Origin: Phycisphaerales bacterium | GTDB lineage: Bacteria > Planctomycetota > Phycisphaerae > Phycisphaerales > SM1A02 | Assembly (NCBI GenBank): GCA_014238125.1 | Contig: JABABS010000094.1 | Coordinates: 40,371-104,370 of the forward strand | Reading direction: 5' to 3' | Length of the DNA stretch: 64,000 bases | In this document: piece after piece, positions 27,436-37,667 of the stretch | How positions within the stretch are numbered: the first letter of the stretch is position 1 | How the letters are laid out: the number at the start of each line of letters is the position of its first letter | Translations under genes and position numbers: made by a program | The notes under the pieces: model-generated | Databases searched by the model: none | What the model was told of the DNA's origin: nothing | The model's input: only the letters and a program-made list of their open reading frames with translations

Positions 27436-28336
27436 AAACAACAAGTTCTATCATTAAATCTACGGCTTCTTCTTGCCTGTCAAGTTCTTGCAGTGTCTCG
27501 ATTGAAACGATGAGTGCAGCATTTCTGGAAGGTGAACCTTCGTCAGTTTGACTGATAATTCTTTCTAACGCCTTAATTCTATCTTCTGGTTCAAGTTCAT
27601 CTCTGATCATGCGAATACCAAACATTGACATTGAATGTGGTGTCATATAACTAGACACTTCATCAAGCATTGAAAGCTCTTCCATAAATTGATGTTCTTC
27701 AGAAATGTCGCGATCTTCTTTGTGTTCACGCCACTCACCACTCCATTCACCGTGTTCACCACCATCGTGCATCATGTGTTCACGCATGCCTTCAGGAGGA
27801 CCATCGCCACCATGCATCATTACCATCTTCGGATGACCGCCGCCTTCGCCGCGATCGCCCATCATTTTCATCATGTGCTCGCGCGTACCTGCAGGTGGAC
27901 CATCACCACCATGCATCATTACCATCTTCGGATGACCACCGCCTTCGCCGCGATCACCCATCATTTTCATCATGTGTTCACGCATACCTTCTGGTGGTCC
28001 CTCGCCGTCCATCATTTCCATCATGTACACGTGCGTGCCTTCGGGAAGACTACCTTCATCACCCATCATTTTCTCAATGTGTACTTCAATGGAATCGTCA
28101 CCATCACCAAAATCTATATTGTGCATCAACTCGGAAAGATCACCGATTGATCGTTCTTCCCCGTTGACCACCACAACAATTTCGCCATTATCTACTTTTA
28201 CACTTACGTCCATTTCAATTGGTTCGGATTGAGAGACTAAGGTTGCAGTTGTTTCAGTTGCTACTGTTTTGGTTTTTTTACATCCTCCAACAACAATAAT
28301 GGAGCCAACGGCAAGCGTGGTTAATATCATTTTCAT
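27428..28336 (-). CDS. Lipoprotein with Met/His/Gly-rich tandem repeats
   Basis: Signal and lipobox MKMILTTLAVGSIIVVGGC; repeats GPPEGMREHMMKMMGDRGEGGGHPKMVMMHGGD. Confidence 0.75.
   Translation of the reverse strand: MKMILTTLAVGSIIVVGGCKKTKTVATETTATLVSQSEPIEMDVSVKVDNGEIVVVVNGEERSIGDLSELMHNIDFGDGDDSIEVHIEKMMGDEGSLPEGTHVYMMEMMDGEGPPEGMREHMMKMMGDRGEGGGHPKMVMMHGGDGPPAGTREHMMKMMGDRGEGGGHPKMVMMHGGDGPPEGMREHMMHDGGEHGEWSGEWREHKEDRDISEEHQFMEELSMLDEVSSYMTPHSMSMFGIRMIRDELEPEDRIKALERIISQTDEGSPSRNAALIVSIETLQELDRQEEAVDLMIELVVSN
27767..28048 (-). repeat. In-frame 99-bp tandem repeat (2 full plus partial copies) inside the lipoprotein gene
   Basis: Units of 33 codons at about 27902-28000 and 27803-27901, plus partial flanking copies. 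Confidence 0.85.
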
Positions 28337-28407
28337 TTCATTTTTCCTTAATTTGGGTTAATAGAAGACAGAGCAATATAACAACAAAATGAAAAAATTA
28401 TTTCGAT

Positions 28408-29679
28408 TTATTCTTCGCGAAGTGAATACGCAATAGAAATGCGGTTTATCTGAGTTGCAGAAGCCTCAAGTGTCGTAAAACGCTTCGCGAATGCTTCAAG
28501 AACTTCACCCACTTCTGGAACATGACCGAGGTGAGCAAGGACAAAACCTGCGAGCGTGTCATACTCTTCGTCTTCAGGAAGTTCCCAAGAAAGTTCGTCA
28601 TTCAAATCGTCTATGTTATACCGTCCATCAACTTCAACGAGACCGTCATTTACTCTCACGAGTTTCGGTTCATCCGGCTCAGCGTCATCGTGTTCATCTC
28701 GAATTTCACCGACAATTTCCTCAATGACATCTTCAATTGTCACAATGCCAGCAGTTCCGCCGTACTCGTCGATCACCACTGCCATGTGAACTTCGCTTCG
28801 TTGAAAGTCACCCAACAGTTCTTGCACAGGTTTTGTATCTGGAACAACAATTGGTTGACGTAAAATAGAAAGCAAGTTAAAACTTTCATCTTCCTCGCCA
28901 AAAAACGCAACCAAATCTTTCACGTATAAAATCCCAAGAATATGATCAATGTTTTCTTCATACACAGGAATTCGAGATCTACCTGACTCCAAAACAATTT
29001 TTCGGATCTCATGCAAATCATCTGTGTGTTCGATGCCTTCGACATCAGTTCTAGGAGTCATAATTTCACCAACATCAGTCGTGCGAAACTCGACTACATT
29101 TTCTAACATTTCTGCCGCTTTAGCTGGAATGCCACCTTCTCGCTGCGAGTGTTCAATCGATTTTAATAATTGTTCTTCAACATCTGTCGAACCATTTTGC
29201 TGTGCCAAATTTGCACCAGTTAAACGCCTTACGATTTCACCAATCACTGCAATTGGAACTCTCGCAAGTCCACCAAGAACCATTGACAATCGCACCAACC
29301 ACCAACTCCTGCAAACTGTTCCAGCTGGGACAGCTGCAGCAATCGCACCGCCAATAACAGATGCACAAACCCATAAAATTACTCCAGAAATTGCCAACGC
29401 TCCAACAACCAACCAGTAATCAACCAACTCAAAACCACCGAGCAAGCCTGTTACTGATGCAATCACCATGAGAAAACAAAAACCTCTTGCAAATGCGACA
29501 GATTGTGTCACAGCTTCATATTGAGACGAAAGCCACAGTGCACGGTTTGGCATTCCGCGAACTTCCATTTCGTGCCGAAGGCCAACTTGTGATGACATCA
29601 GCAACGATCGTTCTATCGCAGCAAGCCACGAAGCAAGTAATACAAACAAAACTAAAAGTATCCAAAGTGTTAAGGTCAT
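28408..29679 (-). CDS. CNNM/HlyC-CorC family membrane protein with CBS pair
   Basis: TTDVGEIMTPRTDVEGIEHTDDLHEIRKIVLESGRSRIPVYEENIDHILGILYVKDL; VHMAVVIDEYGGTAGIVTIEDVIEEIVGEI. Confidence 0.93.
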   Translation of the reverse strand: MTLTLWILLVLFVLLASWLAAIERSLLMSSQVGLRHEMEVRGMPNRALWLSSQYEAVTQSVAFARGFCFLMVIASVTGLLGGFELVDYWLVVGALAISGVILWVCASVIGGAIAAAVPAGTVCRSWWLVRLSMVLGGLARVPIAVIGEIVRRLTGANLAQQNGSTDVEEQLLKSIEHSQREGGIPAKAAEMLENVVEFRTTDVGEIMTPRTDVEGIEHTDDLHEIRKIVLESGRSRIPVYEENIDHILGILYVKDLVAFFGEEDESFNLLSILRQPIVVPDTKPVQELLGDFQRSEVHMAVVIDEYGGTAGIVTIEDVIEEIVGEIRDEHDDAEPDEPKLVRVNDGLVEVDGRYNIDDLNDELSWELPEDEEYDTLAGFVLAHLGHVPEVGEVLEAFAKRFTTLEASATQINRISIAYSLREE

Positions 29680-30149
29680 GTGCTATGACTCCAAACCACT
29701 CCTACACCAATTGCTTTTAATATTCGATCTTCTTCTTGATGCATTAGTTTGTGATCTTCTTCGTTGTGGTCATCAAACCCAGTGCAATGCAAAATGCCAT
29801 GCACGATGTACAACAACAGTTCGTTTTGCACAGAATGGTTTCTGTTTTTCGATTCACGCATCGCAACATCGAAACAAACTGCTAAATCAGCACGCACTGA
29901 TTGCTCGTCACTGCCATGATCAAAAGTTAACACATCAGTTGTACCTTCAACGCCAGAATGTTTAATATGCAATGTAGACATTTCTTCATCACAAACAACT
30001 CGCACTGACACTTCAGAATTTTGCCGATGTAAAAAATGCAAAACCTCCACCGTTTGCTCTTCAAGCCATTTGTATTCAATGTCAATATCACCGCCGACGG
30101 TGACAGTTGTCGGTGGAGGTTGGTCTATTTGTTCGTTTGACTCTTCCAT
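29676..30149 (-). CDS. ybeY: Endoribonuclease YbeY
   Basis: HGILHCTGFDDHNEEDHKLM (HxxxHxxGxDH motif). Confidence 0.9.
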   Translation of the reverse strand: MEESNEQIDQPPPTTVTVGGDIDIEYKWLEEQTVEVLHFLHRQNSEVSVRVVCDEEMSTLHIKHSGVEGTTDVLTFDHGSDEQSVRADLAVCFDVAMRESKNRNHSVQNELLLYIVHGILHCTGFDDHNEEDHKLMHQEEDRILKAIGVGVVWSHST

Positions 30150-30187
30150 TACGCTCCCAATATACCTTCAAAACATACAAAAACAAA

Positions 30188-31516
30188 CTAAGAAGCAGTA
30201 AGTGGCGTTACCGGAACAATATACGGCTTACAACGCTCTTCAAACTCACTTCTGTACTTATTAATAATCGTGCGAACTGCCCAGTTATTCCCATCTGCGA
30301 GGCCGCAGATCGTCGTGCCGGGAATAATTCCCATCGAACCAGCAACCTCTAATACTTGATCAAGGTCCTTCATCGAACCATCGCCAGATTCAATTCGGCA
30401 AAGCAATTTATAAATCCAATCAGCGCCTTCGCGGCATGGTGTACATTGACCACATGATTCATTTTTGAAAAACCGTGCAACATTGCGGGCCACAGCAACC
30501 ATGTCGGTACCTTCGTCAAAAATAGTTGGACAAGCAGTTCCAAGCCCCATGACGTCGTATTTCTTGCCAATGTCAAAATCCATTTCCGCATCAAACTGAT
30601 CTGGTCCAAGAATCCCCATGCTTACACCCCCAGCAATCGCACCTTTAAAACGGCGACCATCTTTCATGCCACCTGCATACTGTTCGACAAGTGTTCGAAG
30701 CGTTGTTCCAAGTTCGATTTCAAAAACATCTGGGTTGTTAACATGACCAGAAACTCCCATAAGTTTTAGGCCAAAACTTGCCGGCCCACCAATAGAAGAT
30801 GTACAACCAAACGACTTCCACCACTCCACTCCGTGTTCAATAATAAGGGGAATTGCTGCAAGTGTTTCAACATTGTTAATAATTGTTGGGCGCCCAAACA
30901 ATCCTTTGACAGCGGGAAATGGTGGTTTAATTCTTGGCCAACCACGTTTACCTTCGACTGCTTCTAGGAGTGCAGTTTCCTCACCGCAGATATATGCACC
31001 AGCGCTGCGGTGCAGCGTGCACTCAACAGCAAAGTCGCTTGCCCCTCCCATTAGTCCTTGAGAACCAAAAATTCCGTTTGCATATGCTTCATCAATTGCG
31101 TTCTGCATAATCACAGCTTGTTCTGACCACTCGCCCCTTATAAAGAAATACACGGAGTCAAGTCTGCATGCGTAAGAAGCTATTGCCATTCCTTCTATGA
31201 CTGAATGTGGATCGAAATCTACAAGTAATCTGTCTTTAAATGTGCCCGGTTCTGCTTCATCACAGTTCACACAAAGGTACCGCGTTTTTCCGTCTGGTTC
31301 GGGCAGGAACGTCCACTTTACACCGCATGGAAAGCCTGCGCCACCCCGACCGCGAAGTTCAGCATCTTTGACGATCGTCACGACTTCTTCTGGCGGCATC
31401 ATCAATGCTTTCTTTAAAGCAGCGTATCCACCTCGTTCAACATACGTCTCATAGGAAACCGTTTGACGGTCTTCTCGTTTTGCAGGAATGTTTCTAGTTA
31501 AAAAACGTTCAGGCAT
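30188..31516 (-). CDS. nuoF: NADH-quinone oxidoreductase subunit F
   Basis: LRGRGGAGFPCGVKWTFLP, NCDEAEPGTFKDR, GAYICGEETALLEAVEGKRG, ESCGQCTPCREG. Confidence 0.96.
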   Translation of the reverse strand: MPERFLTRNIPAKREDRQTVSYETYVERGGYAALKKALMMPPEEVVTIVKDAELRGRGGAGFPCGVKWTFLPEPDGKTRYLCVNCDEAEPGTFKDRLLVDFDPHSVIEGMAIASYACRLDSVYFFIRGEWSEQAVIMQNAIDEAYANGIFGSQGLMGGASDFAVECTLHRSAGAYICGEETALLEAVEGKRGWPRIKPPFPAVKGLFGRPTIINNVETLAAIPLIIEHGVEWWKSFGCTSSIGGPASFGLKLMGVSGHVNNPDVFEIELGTTLRTLVEQYAGGMKDGRRFKGAIAGGVSMGILGPDQFDAEMDFDIGKKYDVMGLGTACPTIFDEGTDMVAVARNVARFFKNESCGQCTPCREGADWIYKLLCRIESGDGSMKDLDQVLEVAGSMGIIPGTTICGLADGNNWAVRTIINKYRSEFEERCKPYIVPVTPLTAS

Positions 31517-31709
31517 GTGTATCCCCTGATTGAATTTCAACTTCATCAATCGTAGTTCGACGCAACGTGATTTGGTTGTTAGACTTTTCTTCCACCGAAC
31601 GGTTAAGTTCGCGGGTATTTTTTTTGGGAGTTTGTTTCACAGCATTCACAATGTGGCCAACAAATTCGCCTAAACATCGCATCAATGGTTTGTCTGGAGT
31701 TGTTGCCAT
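31509..31709 (-). CDS. Small protein encoded between nuoE and nuoF (66 aa)
   Basis: Start overlaps the nuoE stop (TAATG) and the stop overlaps the nuoF start, suggesting translational coupling. Confidence 0.6.
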   Translation of the reverse strand: MATTPDKPLMRCLGEFVGHIVNAVKQTPKKNTRELNRSVEEKSNNQITLRRTTIDEVEIQSGDTHA

Positions 31710-32239
31710 TATTCTTTGCTCAACTTATCAACTAGGTCATCCACCATAGAAACAGAAATGTTGTTGTATTGTTTGCCGTTAATAAGAGCACAAGGTGCCA
31801 TGTCACACGCGCCAATACACTCCATGCCAAGCAAGGTAAACTTACCGTCCGCTGAAGTTTCATGCACTTCTACACCAAGTCGATCCTTGAGATGGTCAAT
31901 CAATGCTTGGTGACCACACACTTCACAAGCGATGGATTGACAAATGCCAACTATGTTTTTTCCCATAGGTTCGCTGTGATAATCTTCATAGAACGAAACT
32001 ACATCTGCGACTTCTGCCGCAGAAATAACTAACACTTTAGATATTTCGACCATCGCTTGCCATGGGATATATCCATATACGTGTTGCACTTCATGCAACG
32101 TGGTCATCAGGGCACCCTTATTCGTTGCATACCGAGGCATGATGTCTTTCGTGATCTTCTCGATAAGTGCTGGAGTCAAATATGGCTCATCTCGAATTTC
32201 AAGCTTTGTGTTTGCAGTTTGTTTTGTTTTCCAAGACAT
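31709..32239 (-). CDS. nuoE: NADH-quinone oxidoreductase subunit E
   Basis: LMTTLHEVQHVYGYIPWQAMVEISKVL, GICQSIACEVCGHQALIDHLKDRLGV, MECIGACDMAPCALING. Confidence 0.95.
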   Translation of the reverse strand: MSWKTKQTANTKLEIRDEPYLTPALIEKITKDIMPRYATNKGALMTTLHEVQHVYGYIPWQAMVEISKVLVISAAEVADVVSFYEDYHSEPMGKNIVGICQSIACEVCGHQALIDHLKDRLGVEVHETSADGKFTLLGMECIGACDMAPCALINGKQYNNISVSMVDDLVDKLSKE

Positions 32240-33532
32240 TTATCGATCAAGTTCCGCTGCAATAATGTTAAGTGAACCAAGAATTGCTACAAGGTCTGCA
32301 AGTTGATGACCTTCAAACATTTTTGCAAATACTTGGAAATTAATAAACGAACACGGGCGCGGTGCAACTCGCCAAGGATACACGCCACCGGCTGAAACTA
32401 TAAAGAAACCCATCTCGCCATTTGCGCCTTCAATTGCACTGTAACTTTCACCAATTGGCGAATCAAACCCACAGTTTGGCATTACCATTTCAAATTGTTG
32501 AATGGTGCCTTCAATAGAATTATAAACAGCCTTTTTATCAGGCATACTGACATTTCCGCTCGGCGAAGTATTCACGGGACCTTCAGGAATATTATCAATC
32601 AACTGAGAAATGATATGGCATGATTGGCGAATTTCTTCGAGTCGCACGTGATATCTCGCAAGACAGTCACCAGTTGTTGCAATTGGCACTTTGAAATCAA
32701 CAGCCCTTGCACCTTGTCCATCCCAGTTATCTGCAAAGCAAAGATATGGATCGTCTTTTCGAATGTCACGCTTGACACCAGAAGCGCGAGCCAAAGGACC
32801 CGTCAGTGACCATGCGGTAACTTCTTCTTTTGTAAGTGTTCCTACGCCTTCAACTCTATCTATAAAAATTCTATTTGTGTTGAGAAGCGTTTCAACATCA
32901 CCAATTGCTTTTGGAATACGCACATCAATAAAATTATGCACCATTTTTTGAAACGTTTCTTCGCAAGGAAGATCGTTTTGCAAACCCCCAACCCGAGTGT
33001 AATCTGGATGGAACCGTTGACCGGCTACAAAATCCATAATGTCGTATATATGTTCTCGTTCGTTAAATCCATACAAAAATCCTGTGAACGCACCAAGGTC
33101 TAACGCCGCAGCTCCAACACAAAGCAAATGGTTTTGGATGCGACCAAGTTCCCCAAGAATAGTGCGAATAACTTTGCAGCGAGGCGTCAGATCAATGTCA
33201 AGCAATTTTTCAACTGCATGGTGCCATGCAATATTATTCATAATTGGGCTGACATAATCCATGCGACTCGTAGTACAAACCCATTGGTTGTAATCTTGAT
33301 GTTCAGCAAGTTTTTCAAAACCACTGTGCAAGTAGCCAATATGTGGAGTTGCACGAACAATTCTTTCGCCATCAAGTTCCAACACCAAACGAAGTGTGGT
33401 GTGGGTTGCTGGGTGCTGCGGGCCGAAATTCAAAATCCAACGATCGGGAACATCGGCGCGGCCCTTGAGTTCATCGAGGGTTTCGATCTCAAGGTCGTAC
33501 GTTTTTTCTAATGGAGTCAGTGTATATGGCAT
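32240..33532 (-). CDS. nuoD: NADH-quinone oxidoreductase subunit D
   Basis: LNFGPQHPATHTTLRLVLELDGE, HIGYLHSGFEKLAEHQDYNQ, ILGELGRIQNHLL, INFQVFAKMFEGHQLADLVAILGSLNIIAAELDR. Confidence 0.96.
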   Translation of the reverse strand: MPYTLTPLEKTYDLEIETLDELKGRADVPDRWILNFGPQHPATHTTLRLVLELDGERIVRATPHIGYLHSGFEKLAEHQDYNQWVCTTSRMDYVSPIMNNIAWHHAVEKLLDIDLTPRCKVIRTILGELGRIQNHLLCVGAAALDLGAFTGFLYGFNEREHIYDIMDFVAGQRFHPDYTRVGGLQNDLPCEETFQKMVHNFIDVRIPKAIGDVETLLNTNRIFIDRVEGVGTLTKEEVTAWSLTGPLARASGVKRDIRKDDPYLCFADNWDGQGARAVDFKVPIATTGDCLARYHVRLEEIRQSCHIISQLIDNIPEGPVNTSPSGNVSMPDKKAVYNSIEGTIQQFEMVMPNCGFDSPIGESYSAIEGANGEMGFFIVSAGGVYPWRVAPRPCSFINFQVFAKMFEGHQLADLVAILGSLNIIAAELDR

Positions 33533-33577
33533 TGCGAACCGAACATTATAGTGATGCATTGGGGCTGAATTAGAGGG

Positions 33578-35305
33578 CTAAACACGGAAAATTGCACCCA
33601 TTTTCTTGCCCATTAAAACACTTGCACCAATCAGGGTGACAGCTAAAAGTGCCATGCCCCAGACGCCCATCGCACTCGCCACATAGGGACCATCGCCGAG
33701 CCGCTCAAAGAGCGTGTAGATTGCCTTTGTGATTGGATAATGAGACTCTCTTTGAGCCAAAATAAGCGAGTCGGAGACCTCCAACATCGCAAAACTAAAC
33801 GCCAACAGACCCCCAGCAATCAAATTAGCCATAATCAAAGGAATAATAATAGTTCGCACTGCCTTCACGCGTGTTGCCCCAAGATTCATCGCAGCCTCTT
33901 CAAGTTCACCAGATGTTTGCTCAAGACCAGCGACTGTTGAACGTACAACATATGGCAATCGCCGAACACCATAAGCAATGACGAGTAGCAACATTGGATT
34001 TGGATTTGCACCAAGCACATCGATCCATCCTTCAAGCGGGTCGCCTTCACCAAATGGCCAGCGCAACGACATCGCAACGTAACCAAACGCCATTACTAAA
34101 CCTGGTACAGCGAGAGGTAACATAGATAGCGCATCAAGCAAACTGCGGCCGCGGAATTTTGTTCGTACAACAATGTAACCAATCAAAATTCCAATAAACA
34201 AATCAAGTATTACTGCAAGAGTTGAATATAACAAACTGTTCCCAATTGAACCAACGGCAAGTGTGTGGCTAAGCGCACCTTCATAATGTTCGCCTGTCCA
34301 AGCGGTTGGCAACACTGTTTTATACCACGAACCCTCAACTGCAAAACTAGTAAAAATTACAGAAATATGTGGCAAAACGGCGAGACCAATCACAATGGTA
34401 AATGCCAAGGTTGCAAGCAATCCCTTAAATCGACTGAGTGTTTGCACAGTCGATTGCACCGATGCTTTAGAATACATCGCATACGCCTTGCCGCCAAACA
34501 CAAGTTTACCTAAAACATAAAACGAAATTGCCGCAAACAACATCACAGCGGTCAACGCGTAAGGTTGCTGTGATGTGTTCATTTCCTTGATGCCGTTAAA
34601 AATTTGCACTGGGGTTACGGTTTGATAATCAAACATAAGTGGAGTGCCAAGTTCGGTGAACGACCAAATGAAAACAATGGTTGCGCCCGCAAAAAGTCCC
34701 GGGCGAATCAGCGGCAAAACAATTTGTCTGAAACGTCTCCAAGGCGAAGCACCTAGGTTTTCAGCGGCTTCTTCAAGTGCGGGATCAAGGTTCGCAAGTG
34801 CAGCCGTCGCATTCAAATATAAAATTGGATATAAGTGCAACGCTTCGATAAACACGATCGCCCAAAATCCACCATTACCTATATAGTCATACCCCTCAGT
34901 GATCCAACCCATATCCATGAACAATGTATTAATCGCACCGTATTTTCCAAGAAGGTGATGCAAGCCAATTGCACCAACAAAAGGTGGGAGGATCAAGGGC
35001 ACCAACACCAAAGCTGAAAAAACTGTCTTGCCTGGAAAATTACATCTCGCCGAAAGTGTTGCAAGGGGTAGTGAAATCACCAAGCAGGCAAGTGTGGTGC
35101 AAACAGCAATTCCTATGGCATTAAAAAACCCAGATCGGAGCACTGGATCGTCAAAAACTGACCAAATATGGTGGAGGGTAAACCCGCCCCCGCGACCTTC
35201 AAAACCGCCCTGTACGGTTAGCCAAATTGGATAAATCAAGAATGCGGCAAAAAACGCAAACAGCCCAAACATGATCAATTTTCCAATTTTATTACCTCGT
35301 TGCAC
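33578..35305 (-). CDS. ABC transporter permease with two fused permease domains (iron/FbpB type)
   Basis: Two BPD_transp_1-type EAA loops: EEAAENLGASPWRRFRQIVLPLIRPGL and EEAAMNLGATRVKAVRTIIIPLIMANL. Confidence 0.9.
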   Translation of the reverse strand: MQRGNKIGKLIMFGLFAFFAAFLIYPIWLTVQGGFEGRGGGFTLHHIWSVFDDPVLRSGFFNAIGIAVCTTLACLVISLPLATLSARCNFPGKTVFSALVLVPLILPPFVGAIGLHHLLGKYGAINTLFMDMGWITEGYDYIGNGGFWAIVFIEALHLYPILYLNATAALANLDPALEEAAENLGASPWRRFRQIVLPLIRPGLFAGATIVFIWSFTELGTPLMFDYQTVTPVQIFNGIKEMNTSQQPYALTAVMLFAAISFYVLGKLVFGGKAYAMYSKASVQSTVQTLSRFKGLLATLAFTIVIGLAVLPHISVIFTSFAVEGSWYKTVLPTAWTGEHYEGALSHTLAVGSIGNSLLYSTLAVILDLFIGILIGYIVVRTKFRGRSLLDALSMLPLAVPGLVMAFGYVAMSLRWPFGEGDPLEGWIDVLGANPNPMLLLVIAYGVRRLPYVVRSTVAGLEQTSGELEEAAMNLGATRVKAVRTIIIPLIMANLIAGGLLAFSFAMLEVSDSLILAQRESHYPITKAIYTLFERLGDGPYVASAMGVWGMALLAVTLIGASVLMGKKMGAIFRV

Positions 35306-35323
35306 CTAAGCAGTGTACACGCA

Positions 35324-36883
35324 CTACCAATAGGAGAGGAGTTGTAATAAATCGCTAATATCTACCACGCCATCGCCAGTGATGTCTTCAGGACAATCGA
35401 AACTACATGGTCCCCAACCAGAAAGTAGCATCAGCAAATCTTCAACATTAACTAAGCCATCGCCATTTACATCGCCTAGCACAGCGTCGGATTCTGGCAA
35501 TATCCAACCTACACTAAAAACCTTGGAACTGCCTGAAGAGGCACTGCGATTAACTTCAAGAACGTATTGTCCTATCGCAAGATTCTTTACATATAGATGC
35601 TCAACATTATCCACAGCACTCTCGCTTACAACGTTACCGTCAGAAAAAACGCTTAACCCTGAATTACCTGTAATGTCCACGAGTGAACTACCGTCAAATT
35701 TCCAGAGTAGTAAATCTAAATCAACTATTGAGTAACTTCCAAACCCACTATTCACGGTTTGATTCCAAGTAAGTACAACTGATACTTCATCTGCAGGAGA
35801 TATGACATCAAACAAAATATATTTGCTTTGGTTATTAGCAATAATCCCTGTATCCCAACCAGCGTGCGGTGCTGAAATCAAGTCGCTTAACGAAGTGCTT
35901 GAAGCATGTTGCCCGCTACTCATCACTTGCCAAGAGTTGTCTATATTTACCGTTCCCACACCAAGCATAGAATCTATAGGTTGACTTGTTCGACCACGGT
36001 TTGGGCCGGTTATTTCTGCATTATTTGTCCAAGCTGCTTCGTGTTTTCCACCCGTTAGCAATACAGCCTTGATTGTTTCCGAAAGTGTTGCAAAGTAATT
36101 TCCCGCAGTATTTGGGTGCGTGTCCGCTGTTTCAATAATCATGGATGTTACACCAGAAACAATACCAGTTGCGTCACTTGTTGTGCCTTGTACAGCAACG
36201 ATTAGTGGAATTTGGCAGCCCGACGTATCGTACCCGCTTGGAATTACTCCACCAATGTGACCTCCATCTGCTGTGCCAACACTCACACAATTAAAACCAA
36301 ACGACATCAACGGCGAGTGTTCACCGCTGTTGGCAACACCGTTCAACATCATCGCATTGCTAGAATCGATTGACCAATCAGCGCGTCTTAAAGCTTGGCT
36401 GTCAAGCGAAACACTGCCAAAGGAACCTATCCAACTGTTATTAAAGAGTGCAACATTTCCGGGAGGGCTTGCTGGATTAGCGCTTGAGCCAACATTCAAA
36501 AAAGTATTTTGCGCCCAACCTGCAGCAGAATAAACAAAAATCGTATCGGTTCCGGGTGCAATCCCATAACTCCCTGTTCCATAGATACGTTTTGCTACGT
36601 TTGTTGCATGATATGAAACACCCGAACTCCCATTCATGAGTGTAAATGATTTACCTGTAAACTCTGGTTGGGTTGGATCGGGTGCATATCCACCCGCTTC
36701 ATCTGCTTCAACTTGCGCGACTTCAACACCGGCACCCGTTGGTTCATTTCCAGCACCAAGCCTATCGATTAAATCAGTCAATCCGTGATTATCTTGTACA
36801 GGTCCAGCAAGTGCAGTAGTACAGACAAAACTGCTTACGACGATTGCACATATTTTTACGTGTGTTTTGAGCATACTTCTCAA
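35324..36883 (-). CDS. Secreted subtilisin-like (S8) protein with C-terminal dockerin-like repeat
   Basis: Signal peptide; VEVAQVEAD, HATNVAKRIYG and TSDATGIVSGVTSMI as candidate Asp/His/Ser boxes; C-terminal GDVNGDGLVNVEDLLMLLSGWGPC...DITGDGVVDISDLLQLLSYW. Confidence 0.75.
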   Translation of the reverse strand: MRSMLKTHVKICAIVVSSFVCTTALAGPVQDNHGLTDLIDRLGAGNEPTGAGVEVAQVEADEAGGYAPDPTQPEFTGKSFTLMNGSSGVSYHATNVAKRIYGTGSYGIAPGTDTIFVYSAAGWAQNTFLNVGSSANPASPPGNVALFNNSWIGSFGSVSLDSQALRRADWSIDSSNAMMLNGVANSGEHSPLMSFGFNCVSVGTADGGHIGGVIPSGYDTSGCQIPLIVAVQGTTSDATGIVSGVTSMIIETADTHPNTAGNYFATLSETIKAVLLTGGKHEAAWTNNAEITGPNRGRTSQPIDSMLGVGTVNIDNSWQVMSSGQHASSTSLSDLISAPHAGWDTGIIANNQSKYILFDVISPADEVSVVLTWNQTVNSGFGSYSIVDLDLLLWKFDGSSLVDITGNSGLSVFSDGNVVSESAVDNVEHLYVKNLAIGQYVLEVNRSASSGSSKVFSVGWILPESDAVLGDVNGDGLVNVEDLLMLLSGWGPCSFDCPEDITGDGVVDISDLLQLLSYW

Positions 36884-36959
36884 ACAAGAGAGTACTTATA
36901 TTTACACAAATTGCAACGTTAAATTGTTCGGTTTTTTAAGGGTTGCCCGCACTACCCCA

Positions 36960-37589
36960 TTATTGAGCCGATAACTGTGATAACACGCTTGCGAGAAGTG
37001 CTCGTTCGCGTGCAACATCGCGGGTCATGGGAACCCAAAACGTAGATGGGGTTTGTTCCCAGAGAGAATCCGCTGGCAATTCTTTCGTCACTGTCTCTGC
37101 ACTCAGCGACCACGTGCCCCTGCGAATACCACGCTTGTATTGACGATCAACATACACCCATGCGCGAACTTCGATTGGACCTTCATAGGTAGTAAGATCA
37201 ACGTCTAAACCAGTCAGAAGGGCGGGACCAGCAAGTTTACCCACATCGGTGTTTGGTAATTCTTCAACTCCAACTGGTCTAAATTCAAACCGGGCGGTGC
37301 GACGTTGTAGCGTCATTGTATTTTCAAGTGCTTGTCTTGGAGATGAAGCCCTTGGCTTCCATGGTTCAACGAGACTTCCAGCAGCGGCGGGATCGGTATG
37401 AATATATCCACCACGTCGATCCATCACTGCTGGTTTCATTCCATCGGCGCGGACAACGCTTGCCGCCGCATCAAATGCTGCAGCATAATTTGATGATTCA
37501 ATTACAAGTACACCAGGGCCAGTGCTTGTTGAGGCGCAGCCTGTACATGCAGCAAAAGTGAAAACAAAAATGAAAAGCAAAAACTTCAT
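36960..37589 (-). CDS. Hypothetical lipoprotein (209 aa)
   Basis: MKFLLFIFVFTFAACTGCAS signal with a lipobox-like cysteine. Confidence 0.65.
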   Translation of the reverse strand: MKFLLFIFVFTFAACTGCASTSTGPGVLVIESSNYAAAFDAAASVVRADGMKPAVMDRRGGYIHTDPAAAGSLVEPWKPRASSPRQALENTMTLQRRTARFEFRPVGVEELPNTDVGKLAGPALLTGLDVDLTTYEGPIEVRAWVYVDRQYKRGIRRGTWSLSAETVTKELPADSLWEQTPSTFWVPMTRDVARERALLASVLSQLSAQ

Positions 37590-37611
37590 GTGAGCATTCT
37601 ACATAAATAAA

Positions 37612-37643
37612 CACCCCGACTGAATAGGTCGGGGTGCCTTGTT
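37612..37643 (-). terminator. Rho-independent terminator downstream of the 1068-aa metalloprotease gene
   Basis: Perfect 9-bp stem CACCCCGAC-tgaatag-GTCGGGGTG; T-rich tract (TTTATTTATG) on the minus strand. Confidence 0.75.
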
Positions 37644-37667
37644 TATAATTAATAACACGTCCTTCTA

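Noticed and set aside
27767-28048. CRISPR-like direct repeats
   Set aside because: The repeats are contiguous, in-frame coding units of 33 codons without spacers.
27689-28232. Plus-strand ORFs (153, 90, 86 aa) rich in His/Thr/Phe opposite the Met-rich lipoprotein
   Set aside because: They are antisense shadows of the 99-bp repeats; the minus-strand frame has a signal peptide and lipobox and fits better.
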